Assembly: GCA_029882335.1 (NCBI GenBank)
Contig: JAOUKW010000004.1
Location: 1-41,807 of the forward strand
DNA: 41,807 bases
Reading direction: 5' to 3'
Source: Candidatus Heimdallarchaeota archaeon
GTDB lineage: Archaea > Asgardarchaeota > Heimdallarchaeia > Heimdallarchaeales > Kariarchaeaceae
Shown: in pieces, positions 20,242-28,854 of the stretch
How the letters are laid out: each line of letters opens with the position of its first letter
Numbering within the stretch: the stretch's first letter is position 1
Program-made: the position numbers and the translations under genes
The notes under the pieces: generated by a model
What the model was told of the DNA's origin: nothing
The model's input: only the letters and a program-made list of their open reading frames with translations
Database searches by the model: none

Positions 20242-20261
20242 TATCTTTCATATTAAAGATA
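20242..20261. repeat. Perfect short inverted repeat, 7-bp arms, 6-nt loop
   Basis: TATCTTT-CATATT-AAAGATA. Confidence 0.75.
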
Positions 20262-20323
20262 GATTGTGACACTTTACAATATTATATTCAAATTTTCATT
20301 ATTACTTTTTTTACATTGTGATC

Positions 20324-20333
20324 TTTTTTTTTT
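20324..20333 (+). terminator. Possible oligo-T terminator (T10) downstream of the hairpins
   Basis: T10 run on + strand, 94 bp before next gene. Confidence 0.35.
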
Positions 20334-20426
20334 AATTTTCTTAACAAAATATCAATGATCCTACTTCCGAATATCACTTTTAGTATTGTCTCATTACTTT
20401 AAATTTGAGATTCATATTTCATTGTT

Positions 20427-20687
20427 ATGGGTCGTACAATGCATACCTATCGAATGCGGTTATTATCTATACGGGATCAGTTTATGATTTATCTTGGTAA
20501 AGGTAGTAAATATTCAACGTATCAGAAATTGTGGGGCAATGTACATCATCTGAGTGCTCCTGCATCTACATTACCATGGCCAGATACACATGCTGTAGTA
20601 ACGTTTACAATGTTATTGTCAGTGGTTAAGGAATTATTGGAATTGGAAAAAAAAATAGAAAGTTTAGAAAATGAGGATGATTGTTAA
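20427..20687 (+). CDS. Small conserved-looking archaeal hypothetical ('MGRT-x-YR' N-terminus; possibly DUF8156-like)
   Basis: 86 aa ORF 'MGRTMHTYRMRLLSIRDQF...LWGNVHHLSAPAS...', non-low-complexity, C-terminal helix. Confidence 0.6.
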   Translation: MGRTMHTYRMRLLSIRDQFMIYLGKGSKYSTYQKLWGNVHHLSAPASTLPWPDTHAVVTFTMLLSVVKELLELEKKIESLENEDDC

Positions 20688-20714
20688 TTAAATTATATCT
20701 ACAAACTAAGTATA

Positions 20715-23393
20715 TTAGTCAAAATCTCCCGATTCAATCGTTACTGGTGCAGCTTCAACCTTTCCCTCTACATGATTCCAAGAAATGAATTCTAATGCAA
20801 TACGATCTCCCAATTTAACGATGACTTCTATTGGTTCATCTCCCTTCTGTAGAACATCTTCCCAGTTAGTAGGTGTTAATTTGTCATTAAAGTTATAATC
20901 TGATCTTGATCCAACAAAACACATTGATTCGTAATCATCTACAAAAGTTGGTCTATCTGATAATTTTGACATTGGAATTCGGGCTTCTATACCATTTGGA
21001 AGGAGTACAAATACTCCTCCACCAAAAATAGAGACAACAACTCCCTGTTTATTATCTGAATAAGTTTTATTTCTAGTTAAGAAACTAAAACCTGCTCCTA
21101 TAATTGTTTTCTCCAACCTTTCCGCAATTTCAGATTGCTCTGAACAATGTTGAGCTAGTTCTTCTATTTCCTCTGATGTATATGGTAGTTCATCACCTGC
21201 AAGTATTGATTTACATATACGGTGAGCTATAACATCAGGATATCTTCTTATTGGACTAGTAAAATGTAAATATGCAGTTGAACCCAAACCAAAATGACCC
21301 ATGTTGTATGCATTATATGCAGCTCTTGATAACGATCGAAGTACAATTAGATATTCCAACTTCTGTAACCATATATCAGCTTCCGCTTCAATTTTTCCAA
21401 TTATCGATCTGTATGGGTCTAAGAATTGATTAATCTGATCTTCTGTTAGTTGAGCCAATCCTTTTATCAATAATTTAGGTGTATCTTCGTTCTCTTTTTC
21501 CTCTTCTTCAGTTTTAGGTAGGGCAAAATTACTTCCTGCACCAAGACTAAATGTTATATTACCTCCTCCTCCTTTAGTTAGCATGTCAAGTATTGATGTT
21601 TCAGTTTCTTCTTTTTCTTCTGTAATATTTGGGTACTCTATATTTGCATCTAATCCTACTAATTTTGCTTGGGCATTAAACCTCTCAATTGCATTTTGAT
21701 CTGGTAAGGGGTGATTACGATAAATTGCAGGATATCCATCCTTCTCCATTAATTCTGCGATTGTCTCATTTGCGGCAACCATAAATGTTTCAATCATCTT
21801 GGTGGAGTTTGATGAAGATTTAACTGATAACTTCATTTGACCTCCAAGCTCTAATCGAACATCATCTGTTTCTAAAGCTAAACCTTTCCTATGTTTTTGT
21901 AATAAATTTGCATAATTCTTCCATTCAAAAAATATCCCCTCTCCTGTATCAATAGCATCATTTACTATATCATAGGATAAATTTTTATCTACTAAGATGA
22001 CTGAATTATGAAATTTGCATTTATCAATCAACTTTTCTCCTATTTCACTAAAATGCATCTCTACACTCATTGAAAGTCGGGGTAATTGTTCATTCAGTGA
22101 ACAAAGGTTGTCTGAAAGGTGGGTAGGTAGCATAGGTAATGTTTTAGTCGGTAAATAGACGGATGTTGCAAGTTTTCTTGCATGTAAGTCCAATGTTGTA
22201 TCTTTTTGAACATAATGTGCTACATCTGCTATATGAACCCAAATGATGAATCCCGTATCTAATTTTTCTATTGAGATTGCATCATCAAAATCTTTTGCAG
22301 TAGGTGGGTCTATTGTATATGTTTCTAAATATTGTAGATCTAATCGGTTATCAAATGCACCAGGTGTGTCCTTTGGTTCTTTAAATCTTGCAGCGACTTC
22401 CTCTATTCTCGTATCTGTTTCCCATTCAAAGAATGGAGCTAGCTTAACATTTCTCATGGAAATTGCTAGCAATGCATCTGTATCTGTCCAGTATTTTGTT
22501 TGAATCAACATTTTTACAAAAACATCCGAAATGGATGTTTTACCCTCATTTACCCAGTCTTCTGCGAGATATGCAAGAAAATTACGAAGTGAAAATCCGT
22601 CTAATGCAAAAATATGAGTGTTACCTAATCCAATTGAAGGCCATGAGTCATTAATTACGAATGATGACATAATTTGTTGTAATTTTTTAAATAATTCAGA
22701 TTCTTCAGGTGAAAAATCTAGTGAACTCCATTTTATTGGTTGTTTAATCAGTTGTGTCTCTTCTGTTTCACTTTCTTCAATGACCACCTCCACAAGCTGA
22801 AACATCTTATTTCGTAATGCACCCAAGGCAGATGTCTCTTGATTCACCAGAATTCGTTGCTCATTTGAAATTGGTTTCCAATTCTTTTTAATTAAATCAA
22901 AATAACCTATTCCATAAGTCTTACACCCTTGTAATTCTTCTTTTAACTTATTAATCCTATTTTTGCTAATTTCTTCTAGAGGTATTTCATACCATAGATA
23001 AGCTAAATCCTCTAAAGAATATTCTTCCTTTATTTCTTTTTGATTTTGTAATTTTACCCAAAGTTCTCTTTCAGAAAGAGAACCTGAGCTTGCAAGGGTT
23101 TTTGATATCTTTTCTTGATTTATTTTTAATTCTCTGATCCATTCATCCAATCTTTTTTTCATATCTTTTGGTTGAGGTAATTGATCTCCTATCAATTGGA
23201 TCGATTTTCCAAAATCTCTATTTTCGATATTCTTGGGAATTGTCTCCTGTTTACCCTTGATAGTAAAAAGTTCTACAATATGATTTTTTGTTTTTTTATT
23301 ACGATATCTTTTGATAAAAATACCGTAGTTGTTTGGAATTTCAATACCAAATAGACCTGCTTTAAACTCTACTAGATCACCTTGTTTTGCCAT
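20715..23393 (-). CDS. RNase II/R family 3'-5' exoribonuclease (RNB domain)
   Basis: 'TIDPPTAKDFDDAISIEK' with D-x5-D-x-D-D catalytic spacing, 'WVHIADVAHYV', 'HFTSPIRRYPDVIAHR', C-terminal S1-like region. Confidence 0.93.
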   Translation of the reverse strand: MAKQGDLVEFKAGLFGIEIPNNYGIFIKRYRNKKTKNHIVELFTIKGKQETIPKNIENRDFGKSIQLIGDQLPQPKDMKKRLDEWIRELKINQEKISKTLASSGSLSERELWVKLQNQKEIKEEYSLEDLAYLWYEIPLEEISKNRINKLKEELQGCKTYGIGYFDLIKKNWKPISNEQRILVNQETSALGALRNKMFQLVEVVIEESETEETQLIKQPIKWSSLDFSPEESELFKKLQQIMSSFVINDSWPSIGLGNTHIFALDGFSLRNFLAYLAEDWVNEGKTSISDVFVKMLIQTKYWTDTDALLAISMRNVKLAPFFEWETDTRIEEVAARFKEPKDTPGAFDNRLDLQYLETYTIDPPTAKDFDDAISIEKLDTGFIIWVHIADVAHYVQKDTTLDLHARKLATSVYLPTKTLPMLPTHLSDNLCSLNEQLPRLSMSVEMHFSEIGEKLIDKCKFHNSVILVDKNLSYDIVNDAIDTGEGIFFEWKNYANLLQKHRKGLALETDDVRLELGGQMKLSVKSSSNSTKMIETFMVAANETIAELMEKDGYPAIYRNHPLPDQNAIERFNAQAKLVGLDANIEYPNITEEKEETETSILDMLTKGGGGNITFSLGAGSNFALPKTEEEEKENEDTPKLLIKGLAQLTEDQINQFLDPYRSIIGKIEAEADIWLQKLEYLIVLRSLSRAAYNAYNMGHFGLGSTAYLHFTSPIRRYPDVIAHRICKSILAGDELPYTSEEIEELAQHCSEQSEIAERLEKTIIGAGFSFLTRNKTYSDNKQGVVVSIFGGGVFVLLPNGIEARIPMSKLSDRPTFVDDYESMCFVGSRSDYNFNDKLTPTNWEDVLQKGDEPIEVIVKLGDRIALEFISWNHVEGKVEAAPVTIESGDFD

Positions 23394-23467
23394 ACTATCT
23401 ATTCTACGTTGTATTCTTTAGAGTTTAAGTTAGTTTTGTAATTATTATTCGAAAATAAACTAAATAT

Positions 23468-23938
23468 TTGATGAAATTCATGATCAACTTCAATAAATTA
23501 ATCAAGGTTTTTCCATATCGATATATAATGAGTAATGAACTCTTTCAAGCAGGTATTCCATACACGATTGAAAAGTCAAAAAACATGGAACCATACTGGG
23601 ATGCATTGAAATCCGGAAAATTTCAAACAACTGAATGCACTAAATGCGATGAAATTCATTATCCACCTTCACCAATCATGTGTCCTAAGTGTTACAATAC
23701 TGTAATGAATTGGACTGAAATACCCCTCGAGGGCAGTATTATTACCTATACTTTTGTAACTTCACCTCCAGAGGGTTTTTTCACGCATTATTCATTGGTA
23801 AGTGTGATGATGGATAAATTAGAAAAACCAATATTAGGTCGATTTATTGGAGATAAGATTGATATTGGAAATCGAGTAAAAATCGAATTTCATACAATAG
23901 ATGACACAATATTAATGGTTTTTACGAATATTAATTAA
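23468..23938 (+). CDS. DUF35-type zinc-ribbon/OB-fold protein (likely start ATG 23528)
   Basis: 'CTKCDEIHYPPSPIMCPKCYN' rubredoxin-like zinc ribbon followed by 'GSIITYTFVTSPPEGF' OB-fold region. Confidence 0.88.
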   Translation: MMKFMINFNKLIKVFPYRYIMSNELFQAGIPYTIEKSKNMEPYWDALKSGKFQTTECTKCDEIHYPPSPIMCPKCYNTVMNWTEIPLEGSIITYTFVTSPPEGFFTHYSLVSVMMDKLEKPILGRFIGDKIDIGNRVKIEFHTIDDTILMVFTNIN

Positions 23939-24242
23939 TTTGATGAATAAATTCTCTGTCTTTTAACCATTGAATGGGTATTATCTGAAACACTCCATTT
24001 GGTCTTCTACGAGCCATTCCTACTGGAAGAACACGCGCCTTTAATTCCTTTGTGGCAACATCAATTGGTCGAACATTATCCTCTTCAATGTCAATCAAAG
24101 TTGGAGCGCCTTGGGAAATTTGTAATGCTCGAGCTCCTACAATTCTAGCCCTTTCGTATCTTGTTAGAACCGGTTCTCCTATTAAAACTTCGTCTTTATT
24201 AGAGACTATTTCTTTCATACTTTCGTCGATCATATCACTCAA
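23931..24242 (-). CDS. rpoK: DNA-directed RNA polymerase subunit K (RpoK/Rpb6)
   Basis: 'LTRYERARIVGARALQISQGAPTLI' and 'VATKELKARVLPVGMARRRPNG' are the archaeal/eukaryotic RpoK/Rpb6 core. Confidence 0.93.
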   Translation of the reverse strand: MSDMIDESMKEIVSNKDEVLIGEPVLTRYERARIVGARALQISQGAPTLIDIEEDNVRPIDVATKELKARVLPVGMARRRPNGVFQIIPIQWLKDREFIHQIN

Positions 24243-24348
24243 TAAAATTTACACCCCAAAGAAAAAATAACAAAGCTCTGTAATTCTATATATACATTGA
24301 TACCATTTAAGAAAGTGGAAAGCGACAATAAAAATATAATATTATTTT

Positions 24349-26235
24349 TTAGGATTCAATTTCAGATAATTCAATTTGATTTTTAACTAAATTGTAATAA
24401 TGTCCTTTAATTGTCAAAAGTTCTTGATGTGTACCTTGTTCAACAATATCTCCCTGATCTATAACCACTATTGTATCTGCATCTTTAATTGTTGAAAGTC
24501 TATGTGCAATTACAAATGATGTTCGATTGCTTAGAAGATGTTTGATTGCTTTTTGTACTTTTAATTCACTAAACACATCAATGCTAGAGGTTGCTTCATC
24601 TAGGATTAGAATTCTAGGATTTGCAAGTAGTACTGCAGCAAATACTAGCAACTGCCGTTGACCCACACTCAGTCTACCTCCACGTTCCTGTACTGGTGTA
24701 TCTAGCCCTTTATCTAAATCTTCTATAAACTCCTTTAATCCTACCAAATCTAATACTTTCCACATTTCCTCATCACTTGCTCTTGGATTGCCTAATTTCA
24801 AGTTTTGTCTGATTGAAAATGAAAATAAGAAAAAGTCCTGTGGTACTGTTGCTATTTGCGATTTGTAAGATTGTAACGATACTCCTTTGATTGAAGTTCC
24901 ATCAATTTTTAAATCACCCTCTTGGAAGTCGTATAATCTGCTTAAAATATTGATTATTGTGGTTTTACCAGCACCTGTTTTTCCAACTAATGCAATCATT
25001 TTACCATTTGGAACAAATAAGCTGAACTTACTGTAAACTGGTGTGTTTTTAATATACTCAAAATATAATTTATCAAAGACTACATCTCCTTTTATATGTG
25101 GTAAGGTTGGAAAATGATCATTCCATGGGATTTTTGTTTTCGTATCTAGTAGTGCACATACACGTTCTGCTCCTGTTAATGCGTCTTGTAGTTGCTGGTA
25201 AAATTGACCTAGGTTAATTACTGGTCGAAATAGAATTCCATTATAATTAAGAAATGCAATCAATGCAGCAACTGTAATTATCCCATCGATAACTCTTAAA
25301 GAACCAAATATAATGATAAATACTGTACCTAAAGTACTACTAAATAATAGAAGTGGGAAAAATACTGCATTGATATCTTCAGCGTTTAATGTAGCTTCAA
25401 AATTATCCTTGTTTAGCTTTTGAAATATTGCTATATTTGTTTGTTCGCGATTCAGACCTTTTGTTACCTTTATTCCCGAAATTGCTTCTCCAATATTTGC
25501 CATCATTATTGAATTGGTTCGTCTAGTTTCCTTCCATTTTGGCCTTGCAATTTTTCTAAACACGTGAGCAGTATATATTACCAGTGGAATTAATATAATA
25601 GATATAATTGAAAGAACAAAATCCATCTGGATTATTATAATTATTACAAATATAACAGTCAGTATATTTGAGATATTAGTCATAACCTGACCTCCTAATA
25701 GTTCTCGTACTGCACCAATGTCACTGGTAAGTCTACTCATTATTCTTCCAACTTCATTTTTATCATGATACGACATATCCAATTCTTGAAGGTGTGCGAA
25801 CATATCCATTCTCATTTGAACTTCTGCTTTAAGTCCAACTTCCGCAACTAAAATCATGAATTTTCTACTTGTGTATAAAATAACCAACAATAGAAGTAAA
25901 TACAAGAAAGAAATCACAATAATTTCTGACCAAGTTTGATTAAGACTTGGTATATTGGTATTTATCATTCTTGAAACATCTAAAATTAATTTATCCAAAG
26001 TATAAATACCAAAGATTTCATTTGAATTTTCATTTCCAAATCTTGTTATTGTAACCATAAGGATTATTGGACCTGCTGAAGTAGCTATTGCACTAATTAT
26101 CATGTATATAAATATTTTAAATAACTCTTTTACATGAGGACGTAGATAACTGAGCATGAATTTGTATAAATAAATGTCACTATATCCAAAAGAACCTCTA
26201 GGTTTCTCTTTTTCTGCATCTGAATGTTGACTCAT
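24349..26235 (-). CDS. ABC exporter half-transporter (TM + NBD), consensus-site subunit
   Basis: Walker A GKTGAGKTT, signature LSVGQRQ, Walker B ILILDEATSSID, H-loop VIAHRLST. Confidence 0.93.
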   Translation of the reverse strand: MSQHSDAEKEKPRGSFGYSDIYLYKFMLSYLRPHVKELFKIFIYMIISAIATSAGPIILMVTITRFGNENSNEIFGIYTLDKLILDVSRMINTNIPSLNQTWSEIIVISFLYLLLLLVILYTSRKFMILVAEVGLKAEVQMRMDMFAHLQELDMSYHDKNEVGRIMSRLTSDIGAVRELLGGQVMTNISNILTVIFVIIIIIQMDFVLSIISIILIPLVIYTAHVFRKIARPKWKETRRTNSIMMANIGEAISGIKVTKGLNREQTNIAIFQKLNKDNFEATLNAEDINAVFFPLLLFSSTLGTVFIIIFGSLRVIDGIITVAALIAFLNYNGILFRPVINLGQFYQQLQDALTGAERVCALLDTKTKIPWNDHFPTLPHIKGDVVFDKLYFEYIKNTPVYSKFSLFVPNGKMIALVGKTGAGKTTIINILSRLYDFQEGDLKIDGTSIKGVSLQSYKSQIATVPQDFFLFSFSIRQNLKLGNPRASDEEMWKVLDLVGLKEFIEDLDKGLDTPVQERGGRLSVGQRQLLVFAAVLLANPRILILDEATSSIDVFSELKVQKAIKHLLSNRTSFVIAHRLSTIKDADTIVVIDQGDIVEQGTHQELLTIKGHYYNLVKNQIELSEIES

Positions 26236-28004
26236 TTTTTCTCCTCCAAGGTTAGGCTTTCATCCCAATCCATAAATTTAATTTGAGAATTAATAGCATT
26301 AATAAAATCTCTATAGATCCCAACTTCCTTAATAAGTGTATCATGTTTACCATCCTGAACAATTCTACCTTTATTTAAGACAATAATTCTATCTACATAT
26401 CTTAATGAAGAAGGTCGTTGAGAGATAACAAGTGTTGTTCTTTTAAAAGATGCTTGTTCCAATGCTTCCTGTATTTTAGACTCTGTTTCCGGATCTACTG
26501 CGGATACACTATCATCAAAAATTAATATTTTTGGATTTAGTAATAAAGTTCTTGCAATGGTTACCCTTTGACGTTGACCTCCAGACAGAGTCACACCTCT
26601 TTCGCCAACAATTGTATCGTATTCTTTTTCTAAAGTCATTATGAAATCATGAATCTGTGCTGCTTTTGCAGCAGCAATAACGTCTTCTTTTGATGCATTT
26701 GGTATTCCAAAGGCAATATTTTCAAAAATAGAAAGTGTAAATAAAAATGCTTCTTGATGAACAATACCAATATGAGACCTCAAAGAGGAAAGAGAAAATT
26801 GTTTTGTATTAATATCGTCAATTAATATACTTCCTTGGTCAGGATCAAAAAATCTAGGAATTAGATTTATTAATGTTGACTTGCCAGATCCAGTCTCACC
26901 TAATAATGCAACTTTTTGACCAGCTGGTATTTCTAAATTTACTGAATGGAGTGTATGATTGTTTTTTGGATATCCAAAAGACACATCTTTGTATGTTATT
27001 TTTCCAGAAATATTAGTGATATTTTTTGGTTTATCCGCTTCATTGATATGTATGGGTGCATGAAATATTTCGTTTAATCTAATGGCTGCAGAATTACTTT
27101 CTTGAACAATTATACCTATCCATCCTAAAAATCGTCCTGGTATCGCGATTTGAAGTGATAGCAACATAAATGAAATGAAATTTCCAATTGTTATCTCCTT
27201 AATAGTTATTAAATAACCTCCAAGAAAAACCAGTGCAAATAAACTAATGGAAATTATAAAAACAATTACAGGTTGCATATTTGCCCTTACTTTTGCAGTT
27301 TTCATAGAGGCATAGTAATAATCATTGTTTTTTTGCGTGAAAAATGCAATTTGTTCATGTTCTGCAGCAAATGCTTTGACTGTTTTTATTCCCGCTAAAT
27401 TCTCTGCAAGTGCATCATTCAGTTCTCCAAATTTATATCTCGCATTATAAAACATCTTGGAATTAGATTCAGAGGAACGAGTGATGTAAATATACAATAT
27501 GGGTGGAATAACTAAAAATCCCATCGATAGTAAGGGTGATATAATAAACATGGAAATAATTGATCCAATAAATAAGAATACAGTTAGAAAAGTAATACGA
27601 TATGCCCATGTTAGTATGTCTCTAAGACTTGTAATTTCGTAGATTGATCTTGCCATAATCTGTCCAACTGTTTCTGATGAATAATATTCTAGATCTTGAT
27701 GTTGGAGAATTGTAAACACATCTTGCCTAATATCATAAATGATTTTATTTGAAAATCTAATTGATACATATCTTTGTACAATGTTCATGAGTAAATCCAT
27801 TAATCCTAAAAAGAGAAGGATAAATGAAAATATATATATCAATTTTTTATCCCTATCTACGATTAAATCATCTATAATGTAGTTAATTATCAAAGGTATA
27901 CTTAATTGAGATAAAGCAGCAAGTAGAGTTGTTATATTCAAATAAAAAAACAACGTTTTGTACTTTTTAACATATGGAATTAATAACTTCATTACTTCTT
28001 TCAA
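26232..28004 (-). CDS. ABC exporter half-transporter (TM + NBD), degenerate-site subunit
   Basis: Walker A GETGSGKST, LSGGQRQR, Walker B ILIFDDSVSAVD (Glu->Asp), switch loop VISQRPSS (His->Gln); 4-bp overlap with partner. Confidence 0.93.
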   Translation of the reverse strand: MKEVMKLLIPYVKKYKTLFFYLNITTLLAALSQLSIPLIINYIIDDLIVDRDKKLIYIFSFILLFLGLMDLLMNIVQRYVSIRFSNKIIYDIRQDVFTILQHQDLEYYSSETVGQIMARSIYEITSLRDILTWAYRITFLTVFLFIGSIISMFIISPLLSMGFLVIPPILYIYITRSSESNSKMFYNARYKFGELNDALAENLAGIKTVKAFAAEHEQIAFFTQKNNDYYYASMKTAKVRANMQPVIVFIISISLFALVFLGGYLITIKEITIGNFISFMLLSLQIAIPGRFLGWIGIIVQESNSAAIRLNEIFHAPIHINEADKPKNITNISGKITYKDVSFGYPKNNHTLHSVNLEIPAGQKVALLGETGSGKSTLINLIPRFFDPDQGSILIDDINTKQFSLSSLRSHIGIVHQEAFLFTLSIFENIAFGIPNASKEDVIAAAKAAQIHDFIMTLEKEYDTIVGERGVTLSGGQRQRVTIARTLLLNPKILIFDDSVSAVDPETESKIQEALEQASFKRTTLVISQRPSSLRYVDRIIVLNKGRIVQDGKHDTLIKEVGIYRDFINAINSQIKFMDWDESLTLEEKK

Positions 28005-28098
28005 ATATGATTCCTTCTTTACATTTTGAATTAATAATTCACCTAATAAATGGTATTTTGAAGAGGCAAGGAATTTTGCTATTGATTTCCTATTAATT

Positions 28099-28132
28099 AA
28101 AATAGAATCTAATATAAAATAGAATCTAATAT
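28099..28132. repeat. Perfect tandem 17-bp direct repeat in divergent promoter region
   Basis: AAAATAGAATCTAATAT x2 (28099-28115, 28116-28132), 28 bp upstream of the DUF47 gene start. Confidence 0.85.
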
Positions 28133-28159
28133 TGAATAAATCAAAATAGTAATATTAAA

Positions 28160-28849
28160 ATGATTGATCATATAGAATTACTTGTGTCAGTTATATCGAG
28201 TTATCTTTCTTCTAGAAAACAGAGGAATATTGCAGCTTTATTAAGTCAACATGCAGGCAGATGTAAGGCAGTTGGTTATACCCTTCAGAAAATAATAAAA
28301 TCTTGGTTGGATGGTAAAGAAGAAGAATTAGCGATCAATAAAGAAATAATTCATTCAGAAGAGAAATCCGCAGATAACCTAGAGAAACAGCTAGTTGTAG
28401 AGGTAGCGAAAAGTGAATTGCCGGATAATAAATTTCAAGAAGATTTATTAAATTTTGTTAGAATGTTAGATAGTTCTGCTGGTGGAGCAAAACGAGCCGC
28501 TACAAATATTTTACTCCTTATGAAATATCCTTTGCCCGATCGATATGGAGAAATTGTGATAAAGGCAGGGGAAGTCATTGTTGAAATGTTTACTTTGATC
28601 GAAAAAGCAGTGAAGAACATCCACAAAAGTCCAGATGTAATTGAGTTGGGAATGCAGGTTGATAAATTAGAAGATAAAATGGATAGTTATTATAAACAAT
28701 TAAAAGAAAGTTATTTTGAAATTGAAAAATCATTTAACTCTTCTGCAGCATTGATTATTTTAGATCATGTATGTCGTGATTTGGAATATTCTGCAGATAC
28801 TGGTGAAGATGCTATGGATATTTTAGTTGAATTAGTTCAAAGGAAATAA
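28160..28849 (+). CDS. DUF47/PhoU-like protein
   Basis: All-helical; 'FQEDLLNFVRMLDSSAGGAKRAATNILLL', 'LEDKMDSYYKQLKESYFE', 'LDHVCRDLEYSADTGEDAMD' resemble DUF47 (Pit-accessory/PhoU-like). Confidence 0.8.
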   Translation: MIDHIELLVSVISSYLSSRKQRNIAALLSQHAGRCKAVGYTLQKIIKSWLDGKEEELAINKEIIHSEEKSADNLEKQLVVEVAKSELPDNKFQEDLLNFVRMLDSSAGGAKRAATNILLLMKYPLPDRYGEIVIKAGEVIVEMFTLIEKAVKNIHKSPDVIELGMQVDKLEDKMDSYYKQLKESYFEIEKSFNSSAALIILDHVCRDLEYSADTGEDAMDILVELVQRK

Positions 28850-28854
28850 TTGTA

